A stretch of 64,000 bases of DNA from Ruegeria_C sp040830705 (lineage in GTDB: Bacteria; Pseudomonadota; Alphaproteobacteria; Rhodobacterales; Rhodobacteraceae). The stretch spans positions 1-64,000 of the forward strand of contig JBFOME010000014.1 of assembly GCA_040830705.1 (NCBI GenBank). The letters are read 5' to 3'. Positions 34,891-43,331 of this stretch are shown here, piece by piece. A program made the translations under genes and the position numbers. Positions within the stretch are counted from its first letter, which is position 1. The number at the start of each line of letters is the position of its first letter. The notes beneath the pieces are model-generated. The model was not told where the DNA came from. It searched no databases and saw nothing but the letters and a program-made list of their open reading frames with translations.

Positions 34891-35772
34891 ATGACACAGA
34901 AATTCGCCCTTTGGTCCATCCCGATCTCTATCGCGGTACTGGCCTTGAAGCTGATGGCCTGGTGGTTAACAGGCTCGGTGGCCTTGCTGTCAGACGCAAT
35001 GGAGTCCACCGTAAACGTTGTGGCAGCACTGCTCGCATATTTTGCGGTACGGGTCGCCAGCATACCGCCGGACGAAAACCACCCTTTTGGACACAAAAAA
35101 GCCGAGTACCTCTCCGCTGTCGTTGAGGGCGTGCTGATCGTGCTCGCTGCCTGTTTGATCATCAGAGAGGCGGTGCTGGCGCTGCCAAACCCGCATCTTG
35201 ATGATACGCCTCTGCTTGGTATCGCCGTCAACGTCATTGCAACCGGCGTGAATGGCGCGTGGGCTTACCTGCTGCTCAAGATCGGAAGGCGCGAGCGGTC
35301 GCCTGCGTTGGAGGCAAGCTCGAGACATATCTTCACTGACGTGATGACATCAATTGGCGTTGTCGTGGGGCTCCTCCTTGCGCTTGTCACTGGCTGGCTG
35401 ATCCTTGACCCGATCCTGGCAATTCTCGTCGCGCTGAACATCCTATGGGAAGGATGGAAAGTTATTCGGGTATCCGTGGATGGGCTGATGGATGTGAGCC
35501 TCTCCGATCATGACCTGCAGGTTGTTTCCAGCACCATTGAAGCAAATCTCGGAGCAGCATTGGAATATCACGACCTAAGAGGGCGCAGATCCGCGAACGT
35601 CATCTTTGTCGAGTTTCATCTGGTTGTGGACGGTACAATGTCCGTCAGCGCGGCGCACGACATCTGCAATGAAATCGAACAGGCACTGGAACATTTGTAT
35701 CCGGGTTCCGTCTTTGTCATCCACCTCGAACCCGATGACGAGTTGAAGGGTAACGGGCTTAGCGGGCACTGA
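34891..35772 (+). CDS. Cation diffusion facilitator (CDF) metal exporter
   Basis: 293 aa from ATG 34891. Six membrane spans are visible. The first metal-site motif lies in LLSDAMESTVNVVAA and the second is HIFTDVMTS (HxxxD). HPFGHKKAEYLS lies in the loop after span 2, a strong CDF mark. The cytoplasmic C-terminal domain includes EYHDLRGRRSANVIFVEFHL. It exports Zn, Fe, Mn or Co; which one is not evident. It is separated by 135 bases from the cytochrome genes. Confidence 0.92.
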   Translation: MTQKFALWSIPISIAVLALKLMAWWLTGSVALLSDAMESTVNVVAALLAYFAVRVASIPPDENHPFGHKKAEYLSAVVEGVLIVLAACLIIREAVLALPNPHLDDTPLLGIAVNVIATGVNGAWAYLLLKIGRRERSPALEASSRHIFTDVMTSIGVVVGLLLALVTGWLILDPILAILVALNILWEGWKVIRVSVDGLMDVSLSDHDLQVVSSTIEANLGAALEYHDLRGRRSANVIFVEFHLVVDGTMSVSAAHDICNEIEQALEHLYPGSVFVIHLEPDDELKGNGLSGH

Positions 35773-35804
35773 GTTCGTTCGATGGCTTTTCAAAGCAAAC
35801 GAAC
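35773..35804 (+). terminator. Two-step hairpin after the CDF gene
   Basis: GTTCGTT/AACGAAC (outer 7 bp) encloses GCTTT-tc-AAAGC (inner 5 bp) immediately after the stop codon at 35770-35772. No T-run follows. It is a plausible 3' stabiliser or weak terminator. Confidence 0.4.
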
Positions 35805-35937
35805 CCAGTGGATTTCGCTTTCTGACTAGGACTTTTGGTTCGCCACTCATCAGACCCAAGCCGGATCTGCGCAACGTTCCGTCGAGAATTCGTGCAGCTA
35901 GGGTTTTCTTTTCAGAATCAAGAGACTGCTGATCAAG

Positions 35938-36480
35938 TCAGTTTGGTGAGGAGCCCAAGCCCTTAACAAAGCCGTAAGATGCTTCGACCAAGTCGAAGAC
36001 GACGTCCAACTCCGCCGTATTCATTGGCGTGAAGATCATGACGAAACCGTCCCAGCCGGGTCTTTGATCTGCCCAAGGATGACTGACAGCCCAGCCTCTT
36101 TCAGTTGCCATCTCGGCGAGCGCTGGCGACAGGGACGCATGCAGACTGCCGTCAGGGTGTATGTGGGCAAACTCGCGACCGCCTACAATGACCTCCGGTC
36201 GTGCCAGCGCCAGATCTTCGCTGATCCAGAAACCCAAGGCTCCGGGCAAGGATACAACCGTCGGCTTGATCTGAACGCCCGGCAAACCGGAAACTCTTTT
36301 CAGGAGCGCCTCTGACATTCCCGGCACCGGCTCTACCCCGATCTGAATATGCGGCACACCATCCGTTGTCTTTGGAATGGGTGTCTCACGCATTGGCAGG
36401 CTTGTGAGGTCAGCAAGTGCGTGGGATGCCCCAAATACGCATACAAGGGAAGCTATACAAAGCAGGCGATTTACCTTCAT
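35938..36480 (-). CDS. Exported DUF5519 family protein
   Basis: 180 aa with a Sec signal peptide (MKVNRLLCIASLVCVFGASH, cleavage after ALA). The DUF5519 (luciferase domain-like) core is GREFAHIHPDGSLHASLSPA, AEMATERGWAVSHPWA and GFVMIFTPMN. The name derives from remote similarity and does not indicate light emission; function is unknown. GGGAG precedes the ATG. It is the last of three exported-protein genes in tandem on this strand. Confidence 0.75.
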   Translation of the reverse strand: MKVNRLLCIASLVCVFGASHALADLTSLPMRETPIPKTTDGVPHIQIGVEPVPGMSEALLKRVSGLPGVQIKPTVVSLPGALGFWISEDLALARPEVIVGGREFAHIHPDGSLHASLSPALAEMATERGWAVSHPWADQRPGWDGFVMIFTPMNTAELDVVFDLVEASYGFVKGLGSSPN

Positions 36481-36504
36481 CTTTCAATCTCCCTGTGGCA
36501 GGCG

Positions 36505-36996
36505 TTAGCCATGATAGGCTTGGCTGACCGCGAAACTGTCTTCAAACCAATGCCACAAAACCACCTGACCGTCGCGAACCTTGGCGCGCAGTGCGAACGT
36601 AAATTCGCCGATATCCTTGCCGGACTTTGTTGATTTCCCGTTCATCTTACCGAAGACTGCGACAGTGTCGCCAGATGCGAAAGCATCGGTATTCTTCCAC
36701 ATCGTGGTTTCAAAGTTGGACGAGAATACACCGAGGAACTCAAAAATTGCCTCCTTGCCCTCGGCGCCACCCACCCAGGGTAATGTGGTGTCGCCTTCGT
36801 TATGCCAGACCATGTCGTCAGCCATCAGGTTGGCCATGCTCTCCATGTCGCCGCTGCCCATAGCGCCCATGAACGCCATGACTGTCTCAAGACTTGCCTG
36901 CGTGTCTTCATTCCCATCTGCAGCCGTCACCTGAGTACCCAATGCAGCCGCCAAAGCCGAAAGGCCCAAGGCCTTCAGCGCAATTCTTCGTTCCAT
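36505..36996 (-). CDS. Exported NTF2-like (SnoaL-type) protein
   Basis: 163 aa from ATG 36996 (MERRIALKALGLSALAAALG), with AAAGGAAA upstream. The RR pair before the hydrophobic stretch suggests Tat export, cleavage after VTA. The mature part has the NTF2 fold pattern: VMAFMGAMGSGDMESMANLM, DDMVWHNEG, and C-terminal VLWHWFEDSFAVSQAY. Probably binds or transforms a small molecule in the periplasm. It lies between two other exported proteins. Confidence 0.78.
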   Translation of the reverse strand: MERRIALKALGLSALAAALGTQVTAADGNEDTQASLETVMAFMGAMGSGDMESMANLMADDMVWHNEGDTTLPWVGGAEGKEAIFEFLGVFSSNFETTMWKNTDAFASGDTVAVFGKMNGKSTKSGKDIGEFTFALRAKVRDGQVVLWHWFEDSFAVSQAYHG

Positions 36997-37062
36997 TTTC
37001 GGTTTCCTTTCATAGCCTCCAGCACAGTATTTTTCAGGGGCCAAGCTGTCTGGATAGTCGGA

Positions 37063-37533
37063 CTAGCGACCGGCGAGTTGTTGCAGCGCACCCGCCCAGT
37101 CTTCGACGTGGTAAGAGCGGACGATTTTGCCGTCGTCCAGTTCGTGGATATCGATGGTCATGATGTCGAAGCTCCGCCCCTCACCGTCGACACCGAACAT
37201 CGGTTCAACGGGCGTGCCGGTGGCTCGGCTGCGGACGGTGACGAAATCACCGGCCTGGTGCATGGCTTGCACAGACCATTCGAGGTCCGGAATGAGCTTT
37301 CCGAAACCATCAATCTGGCCAAGAAAAGCGTCACTGGATTTGCTCGAGCCCGAATAGTCGCCGATGCTTTCCCAATCGTCAGAGATTGAAGCTTCAAAGG
37401 CCGCCACGTGATCTTGCGACGTAGGGTTGCTCAACAGGTCGTAGAAGTTTTGCACGGTCGCGGTGTCGTCAGCTAATGCTCCGCCCGCAATTGAAATGAA
37501 TGCTGTTGAAAGCGCCAGGTTTTTGATCGTCAT
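37063..37533 (-). CDS. Exported SnoaL-like ester cyclase family protein
   Basis: 156 aa from ATG 37533 (MTIKNLALSTAFISIAGGAL), with TGGAG upstream and a Sec signal peptide ending near ALA. The pattern VQNFYDLLSNP, FGKLIPDLEWSVQAM, VTVRSRATGTP and C-terminal IVRSYHVEDW is typical of SnoaL/ester cyclase proteins. It starts just downstream of the broken DUF2218 gene on the same strand and may share its promoter. Confidence 0.8.
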   Translation of the reverse strand: MTIKNLALSTAFISIAGGALADDTATVQNFYDLLSNPTSQDHVAAFEASISDDWESIGDYSGSSKSSDAFLGQIDGFGKLIPDLEWSVQAMHQAGDFVTVRSRATGTPVEPMFGVDGEGRSFDIMTIDIHELDDGKIVRSYHVEDWAGALQQLAGR

Positions 37534-37546
37534 GTGATGCTCCAGA

Positions 37547-37873
37547 TTAATGATGAGGGGTGGGTTCACTCATGGCACTCGGCGGTGTTTCCGCCGGGTG
37601 GTTCCATTCCAATTCCGGGTGTTCGCGGAAGGCGAAACGTTCGAGATGGCTGGTCACGATCTGAACCATCTAATCCAACTCCGCCTGAGATGTCGCACTG
37701 ATCACCAAACGCAGACCCGATGCGTCCTGTTTGAGATCACACCGACCGAATGGGAATTTCACCCAACCGGTGTCCGCATCGCACCATGCTTCGACCTTGC
37801 GACCGAAGTGATGACACAGCGCTGTCAGATATCGCCCGCCTCGTTGGGTTGAAAATGTCGCGTGCAGTTGCAT
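37547..37873 (-). pseudogene. DUF2218 family gene interrupted by an in-frame amber codon
   Basis: From ATG 37873 (MQLHATFSTQRGGRYLTALC, GGAG upstream) the frame reads a DUF2218 protein with CHHFGRKVEAW, GWVKFPFGRCDL and LRLVISATSQAELD. It then meets TAG at 37670-37672. Past the TAG the same frame continues with MVQIVTSHLERFAFREHPEL, exactly the expected DUF2218 C-terminus, to TAA at 37547. The full product would be 108 codons with the amber at codon 68. A point nonsense mutation, a sequencing error, or readthrough are the options. Confidence 0.75.
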
Positions 37874-37968
37874 CGGTTGGCTCCGTAAGGCTTGCACGCA
37901 AAGTATTTCCGCTGCACTGTTTTGAAAATTGACTGGTTGCCGATAAAATAATTCCGAAAAACAGAACA

Positions 37969-38853
37969 GTGATCGATCATCTCAGACATATGGCGATTTT
38001 CGCGCGCGTGGTCGACGAAGGATCGTTTCGTGGCGCCGCAAGAAGCATTGGCCTAGCACCGTCACGGATCAGCGAAACGGTGACAGACCTAGAGAACTTT
38101 CTTGGCGTCACCTTGCTCTATCGTACAACCCGAAAGATCGCACTGACCAATGAAGGGCGTGTGTTCTATGGCCGTGCGGTGGAAATGATCCGGAGTGCTG
38201 AAACCGGCTTGAACGAGTTGAACGCGTTGTCAGTGGAACCTGTCGGAGCGCTACGGGTCTCCGTACCGGCTTTTATGTCGTCGTCAGCACTTTTGACGGC
38301 AATGGGTGAGTTCGCACGAACGCATCCGCATGTAGCGTTGTCGCTGTCATTTACCGATCGCCCCGTAGATCTCATCGATGACGGATTTGACCTGAATATC
38401 CGTGTGGGATGGCTCGACGACAGCTCGATGATGTCTCGAAAACTTGGTGAAATTGGGCGAACACTTGTCTCCGGCGCCGAATACGCAGCGTCTCGGCCAA
38501 AACCAACGCATCCCGATGAGTTGGAGGACTGGGACTGGATCAACTATGCCCAGCGATCTGATATTATTGAGTTTGTTTCGACGAACGAAAGGATTGCGAG
38601 GGTGGCTGGCACATCCCAGATTCAGGTCGATAACGTGGATGCATTGCACCACCTCACGCAGCAGAATCTTGGTATTACCGTGTTGCCTCACTATCTGGCG
38701 GAACGCGGCCTTAGGTCGGGGAGCTTCGTACAGCTTCTGGCCGATTGGAAACTGCGACCACTCGGAATTTACGCGGTGTGGCCAGATCAATCGCGGCGCG
38801 AGAACCTAACTGTGCACTTTGTACGATTTCTGGCGGCGACTTATCAAAGTTGA
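37969..38853 (+). CDS. LysR family transcriptional regulator
   Basis: 294 aa, GTG start at 37969 (ATG 37990 also possible; no clear ribosome binding site for either). The helix-turn-helix is SFRGAARSIGLAPSRISETV, followed by FLGVTLLYRTTRKIALTNEG, the CrgA/YhjC-like type. Divergent from the DUF2218-SnoaL-NTF2-DUF5519 tandem, which is its probable target set. Confidence 0.9.
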   Translation: MIDHLRHMAIFARVVDEGSFRGAARSIGLAPSRISETVTDLENFLGVTLLYRTTRKIALTNEGRVFYGRAVEMIRSAETGLNELNALSVEPVGALRVSVPAFMSSSALLTAMGEFARTHPHVALSLSFTDRPVDLIDDGFDLNIRVGWLDDSSMMSRKLGEIGRTLVSGAEYAASRPKPTHPDELEDWDWINYAQRSDIIEFVSTNERIARVAGTSQIQVDNVDALHHLTQQNLGITVLPHYLAERGLRSGSFVQLLADWKLRPLGIYAVWPDQSRRENLTVHFVRFLAATYQS

Positions 38854-39050
38854 ATTTGGCATCTGGCCGGTCAAGACGCTCCAGAGGTTAGACAACACTG
38901 CGGAGGCCGTGCCAATTGGACCTAGCAATCCAGTCCGGACATTCATTAGCAGGCTTTGCAGCTTCAGAACTGCGGACAAGACATACATCCGTAACTTAGT
39001 CGAAAACGCGCGAGGGCCAATCTGCAAACGGGCCCTCGCCAAATATCAGC
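38854..39050. other. Short gap between convergent genes
   Basis: No gene is seen. It holds the terminator of the DUF1254 gene (39010-39039). Confidence 0.4.
39010..39039 (-). terminator. Rho-independent terminator of the DUF1254 gene
   Basis: GCGAGGGCC (39010-39018) and GGCCCTCGC (39031-39039) form a perfect 9-bp stem 11 bases beyond the stop at 39051. On the minus strand the stem is followed by gcgTTTTcg. Confidence 0.65.
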
Positions 39051-40565
39051 TTACTCGACCCTTGTTATTTCGCCCGGAACATACTCGCCATCCAGCCATT
39101 CTTGACGAGGGCCGTAAATGCGAAGAATTGTGAACCAACTCTTGCCTGGAATGGTCTGGACCCAATTCTGCTCAAAACCCTCCGGTGCTTCTGGTGAGAA
39201 ATAGACATCAATCGACCCATCTTCATTGATCAACGGGTCATTCTGAATGCTGTCGATTGACGGCAGGACTTGGTCTGTCTGCAACATCGAGCGGGTCTGT
39301 GCGTCGTATAGCGTAAAGGCCCAGAAATCATCTGCGGGCGGATTAGGCGGCAGCGTAACCTTATATATATCACTGCCATCAAAAGGCTCGCCCGCTGCGT
39401 CGAGATAAGCGATCCTGTAGTCTGATCCAACACCGGGGCTAGGTTTCGCCATCGCGGGGGTCACCGCTGTGTATGGGTAGTGGAATGTGACGCGGGCGTC
39501 GGTATTCATCGTCTCATCGTCGGGGCCATCGAAGAATACGTCCTGATTGAGGAACGCGGAGTTCCAATTCGTCCCCTCGAAGGTTTGCAGCCCAGCAAGG
39601 TTCCTGTCTGTGCGAGGATGCCAAACAATGGATCGGGCGGCAGCATTTCCGATGGCCACAGCGTCCTCAAGAATTGCGCGCATCCTGTCGTCGGGCTCAA
39701 AAGGTCTTCCTTTTTCGATACCGATAGACGCCCAAAGGCCGCGGGTTTCCTCAGGAAAAAAATCAATCGGTTCCCGCTGCACGACCGCGTTAAGCTCCTC
39801 GTAGAACTGGAAATTGTTTGCATGAACCGTGTTGAAGGACTCGCCGGACAGCGAGATCAGTTCCAGCGCAGGTGGATTGTCAGCTTCACTCAACGGGTAG
39901 ACCCTGAGGTTCTCGGCGACGTTGTTGTAAGCAGCCTCCAATCCGTCGGCTACGGACATGCGCATGAAGGTCCAGACCGTATAACTCGGTGATTGGACCA
40001 CGAAGTAGCCATCGGGCACGTCCCCGTCATAACCCGGCGGAAGTACGAGGTATTTGCCTCCTTTACCCCCATCAGGACCAGCGGGGCCAACATCTCCGAT
40101 ATAACGGAAATACGCGTCGTTGAAGGCGCCCAAAGCTCCGGGTGGTACTTCAACGACCGTAGGCCCATCCCGATCGAGTTCGAGGTTCGGGAAGACATAC
40201 ATCGTCGAACTGTTGCCTGTGAGAAAGAGCGAGTTGGCGTTCATCAACTCGTTAAAGATGCCAACCTGATGCGCTTCAACCGCACCAAGCGGCTTAACGC
40301 CCTCAATTAGCATGTAGACTGAGGCCGCTGGTATGCCTTTCAGGAAGGCGTCAACGCCACGGGCACGGTCGAGGTAGTCATAGACCATCGCCGAGGTTTC
40401 CGGCAGAGGTGCGCCATCAATAAACTTCAAAGTACCAATCGAAGTACTGACTTCATTTGGCGTTGAGATGGCGTCCAATTGCTGTTGTGTAACCTCAGCA
40501 AATCCAAGGTTCGGTAGGACAAAGGCGGCGGTTATCAACATTCCGGTTCGTTTTGCTATGCGCAT
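39051..40565 (-). CDS. Exported DUF1254/DUF1214 domain protein
   Basis: 504 aa with a Sec signal (MRIAKRTGMLITAAFVLPNL, cleavage after GFA). The N-terminal DUF1254 covers about 60-190 (TSAMVYDYLDRARGVDAFLK, GNSSTMYVFPNLEL). The C-terminal DUF1214 covers about 390-490 (LPPNPPADDFWAFTLYDAQT, GKSWFTILRIYGP). Proteins with both domains are common in soil and marine bacteria and their function is unknown. It is a single-gene transcript with its own terminator. Confidence 0.88.
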   Translation of the reverse strand: MRIAKRTGMLITAAFVLPNLGFAEVTQQQLDAISTPNEVSTSIGTLKFIDGAPLPETSAMVYDYLDRARGVDAFLKGIPAASVYMLIEGVKPLGAVEAHQVGIFNELMNANSLFLTGNSSTMYVFPNLELDRDGPTVVEVPPGALGAFNDAYFRYIGDVGPAGPDGGKGGKYLVLPPGYDGDVPDGYFVVQSPSYTVWTFMRMSVADGLEAAYNNVAENLRVYPLSEADNPPALELISLSGESFNTVHANNFQFYEELNAVVQREPIDFFPEETRGLWASIGIEKGRPFEPDDRMRAILEDAVAIGNAAARSIVWHPRTDRNLAGLQTFEGTNWNSAFLNQDVFFDGPDDETMNTDARVTFHYPYTAVTPAMAKPSPGVGSDYRIAYLDAAGEPFDGSDIYKVTLPPNPPADDFWAFTLYDAQTRSMLQTDQVLPSIDSIQNDPLINEDGSIDVYFSPEAPEGFEQNWVQTIPGKSWFTILRIYGPRQEWLDGEYVPGEITRVE

Positions 40566-41139
40566 TCGGTTCCTCCTGACTGCAAGCGCAACGGTAGCGG
40601 AAAATGCTCATGTTTCTACAACGCTGGAGATTTTCCCAATTTGCTTCGCACAAAGAAATTCCCTGGCTAGAAATCAAATCCTAAGTGGACTTCTCGAGAG
40701 ACCGCTTTGGGCTCTCAGGACCTCATGGGCATCGCAGCATCCGAAGCAGCCGCCGGGGATCAGTCCACAAGGCCGGGCTAAATCTGCCATTCGCCAATGG
40801 TTCGGGATGCTGGTTTTTAGCTCGTTAGGACCCAAACATGCCGTAAGTTGGCTACCTTCTCTACCGGCTTCGGTCACTTGCTTGCTATCTGTGTCCTTCG
40901 CTTCCCAAACATGGCGAACAACCCGCTTCACTGGGGGAAGTTCGCGGTGCTTGGAGGGCTCTAATGTTACGATTTCAACATAGACGCCGTGAACCCGTGC
41001 GTCCTGAATCAAGCGCCCAGAACACTCAACAACTGCAATCTGCGAGCATCGCAGAAGCGCGACGATGAAACGCGAGCGCCCGCGAGAGCGAACCGGCCCG
41101 CTATGGTGCGAGCCGGTTCACCGCGAGTGGCAAGCGGGG
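40566..41139. other. 574-base region without a convincing gene
   Basis: Two overlapping open frames (40468-40983 plus, 40674-41012 minus) lack ribosome binding sites, domains and a normal codon pattern. An 8-bp perfect stem, GAACCGGC/GCCGGTTC (41090-41097 and 41112-41119), and a smaller one, TGCGA-gca-TCGCA (41041-41053), lie beyond the stop of the metallo-hydrolase gene and may end its transcript. The left part should hold the DUF1254 promoter. It may include remains of decayed genes. Confidence 0.35.
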
Positions 41140-42132
41140 TCAGCTTGTGTGGGCGTTGTGCCCGAAATACAGGAACTCGCGATCGCGGCCTGCAACATCT
41201 CCCGCTTCCAGTGACAGGCTGGGGGTGTCCAGCATCTTGTAGCTTTGTTGGGATTTGACCCAATCATCGGCATTCTGAAGCGTGGTCAGCGTGTAGCTTG
41301 TGGTCTCGTTGAGGTAATGGGTGGGAATGATGATCTTGGGCTTGAGCCGTTCCACGATGGCATTGCCCTGATCATAGTCCAGAATGTGCTGCGAGCCGTC
41401 CACCGGCAGGGTCAGCACATCGACCTGTCCAATCGCATCCCAGAATTCTTGCGGCGGATCATGGCGGTTGTCGCCCCAGATCAGCGTTCGGATACCGCCG
41501 GTTTCCACCAGATAGACCACCATATCCATGTGGCTCACATTATCCGGCGGACAGGCCTGCACGCCGAATTCGCCAAGTGCGTTGGTCCAGTCATACCAAC
41601 CCGGCGCGCGGCAGACATGTTTGTCGGCAAAACCGGTAATCTTGATATCGGCAAACTCAAAATTGCCGACCATGCGGTCCAGCACCATGGTCGAGACGGG
41701 CCGGTGAATCGCATCATGGTCGAAATGGGTGTGGGTGGACATGCAGATATCCACCGGTGTTTCAGGGAACTCGTTCTTGAACCAGAGCCCCCAGGCACCC
41801 GACGGATCGTCGCGCCACGGATCGAACAGGATCGTGGCCCCGCCCGGCGAGGTGATCTTGATCGCACAATGGCCAAAATAGTCGATCCCGACGGCACCCT
41901 CGACGGTATTGCCCGTGGATTTCTGCAACTCGATCACACCGTTATTGTTGCCCGGTTGCGTCCAGTCCGTGGATTGCGCCTTGGCCGAGGTGGTGCTGAG
42001 CAGGCTCGCGGCCCCGCCCACACCGGCAGCCCCGGCAGCCATAAAGAAGGATCGGCGCGACAGGCCCGGTGCCATGTCATCCCTGCCCCCGCGCAGCAGC
42101 GTCGGTTTCAGATTTAGATCGTCTTTTTCCAT
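41140..42132 (-). CDS. Tat-exported metallo-beta-lactamase-fold hydrolase
   Basis: 330 aa. A Tat signal is present with R26-R27 in LSRRSFFMAAGAAGVGG and cleavage near AKA. The metal motif THTHFDHD holds H134, H136, D138 and H139; further ligands lie in GDNRHD and IIPTHYL. The pattern resembles UlaG/L-ascorbate-6-phosphate lactonase-like and other periplasmic MBL proteins. Substrate unknown. It is followed upstream on the same strand by a GAF-LuxR regulator whose stop is 122 bases away. Confidence 0.85.
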   Translation of the reverse strand: MEKDDLNLKPTLLRGGRDDMAPGLSRRSFFMAAGAAGVGGAASLLSTTSAKAQSTDWTQPGNNNGVIELQKSTGNTVEGAVGIDYFGHCAIKITSPGGATILFDPWRDDPSGAWGLWFKNEFPETPVDICMSTHTHFDHDAIHRPVSTMVLDRMVGNFEFADIKITGFADKHVCRAPGWYDWTNALGEFGVQACPPDNVSHMDMVVYLVETGGIRTLIWGDNRHDPPQEFWDAIGQVDVLTLPVDGSQHILDYDQGNAIVERLKPKIIIPTHYLNETTSYTLTTLQNADDWVKSQQSYKMLDTPSLSLEAGDVAGRDREFLYFGHNAHTS

Positions 42133-42254
42133 TTTGGGGTTCCCTGTTGTCTTGCCGCCCGAGGCTGTTCCCGGACGCGATCAGGGTAGCAACCGGCCCC
42201 CCTTCCCAGGGCATTGAAAAACCAAGGGGGAAACATGGGGGCGATCCCCATGTT

Positions 42255-43220
42255 TTACTGAATCGACAACAGCAGGCTCCGCAGGTTTTGACCACTGCGT
42301 TTGAGGCCTAGTTTGGCGCGGATATTGTTGCGGTGAAACTCGATCGTGCTGGGCTCGCGCGACAGGGTACGGGCGATGTCCTTGGTGGTCTGGCCGCGCA
42401 TGATCATCTGCGCGATCTCCTGCTCTGCGGGGGTCAGCGCCTCGAAAACCGTGGTCAACTGCCCGCTCATCCCCGCGGTGATGGATTTCAGGTTTTCCTC
42501 CGCCAGCTCAAGATAGGCGCGTCCTGCTGGGTCGGTATCGAGCCTGCTGCGCAGTTTGGCCAGATGTGGAATGACCAAGCCCTTGATCTGGCTAAGTATC
42601 TTGGCATCATATTCCTCGCGCGAGGTTTCGACGCTGCCCAGCAACACGCGCAGCGCCGTGTTGGCTTCTTCCAGATCTGCCGTGCGATTTGCGACGCGCT
42701 GTTCCAACTGGTCCAATGTGGCCTGCAATTCGGCTTCAAGCGCGCTGCGCCGGGCAATCTCGATCAGTAGTTCCAGATCCGCCTCGATCACCCGGGCAAA
42801 CTCCTGCAACCCTTCGCGAAACAGCAACGCACGCCGGTTGCGCCGGATGTCGAGCACGCAGATCGTCCCAAAGACCGATCCGTCCGGCCATTTCAGCGGA
42901 TATCCGATATAGAAACGCATGCCGTGTTCCATATCGTCATTATCGGCCCAGTCCGGATCGCAGGTCGCATCCTCGACGGTCAGTTCTCCGTCGCGTTGCA
43001 GAACGCCATAGCAATAGAGCTTCTCGTTCAGTGTGAACTGACAACCGGTGGCATAAGGATTGCCCTTGCTTCTGCTGGTCACAAAGACCGAATGGTGCGG
43101 CTCATGGGTGCGCATCACCAGACTGGCAGGCACATCGGCAACCCGTGCGATCAGGTCAACGATCCGTTGCCACTTGGCAAGTGTCTCTTGCGAAATGTCC
43201 GGTTTCGATCCTGCTGCCAC
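42255..43220 (-). CDS. GAF domain transcriptional regulator with LuxR-type HTH
   Basis: 321 aa with GTG start at 43220. A GAF domain covers about 12-155 (GCQFTLNEKLYCYGVLQRDG, RFYIGYPLKWPDGSVFGTIC). A coiled coil covers about 158-200 (LEAELQATLDQLEQRVANRT), then a linker. The LuxR helix-turn-helix is at about 260-315 (LTPAEQEIAQMIMRGQTTKD, IARTLSREPSTIEFHRNNI). No phosphoacceptor domain is present, so the GAF domain should sense a ligand or redox signal. It probably controls the neighbouring metallo-hydrolase. Confidence 0.88.
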   Translation of the reverse strand: MAAGSKPDISQETLAKWQRIVDLIARVADVPASLVMRTHEPHHSVFVTSRSKGNPYATGCQFTLNEKLYCYGVLQRDGELTVEDATCDPDWADNDDMEHGMRFYIGYPLKWPDGSVFGTICVLDIRRNRRALLFREGLQEFARVIEADLELLIEIARRSALEAELQATLDQLEQRVANRTADLEEANTALRVLLGSVETSREEYDAKILSQIKGLVIPHLAKLRSRLDTDPAGRAYLELAEENLKSITAGMSGQLTTVFEALTPAEQEIAQMIMRGQTTKDIARTLSREPSTIEFHRNNIRAKLGLKRSGQNLRSLLLSIQ

Positions 43221-43331
43221 AGCGTTCCCACGGTTGCGATAGACCTCACTCTAGGGCTGACGCCTATCGGCAGGCAAGTCGCTCCGAAGTATAACGCGTA
43301 TCAGTTACTCCGCCCCTTCTAGTGGCCAACG

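Noticed and set aside
40674..41012. 112-codon minus-strand frame in the gap before the DUF1254 gene
   Set aside because: No ribosome binding site or recognisable motif; listed only as part of the gap description.
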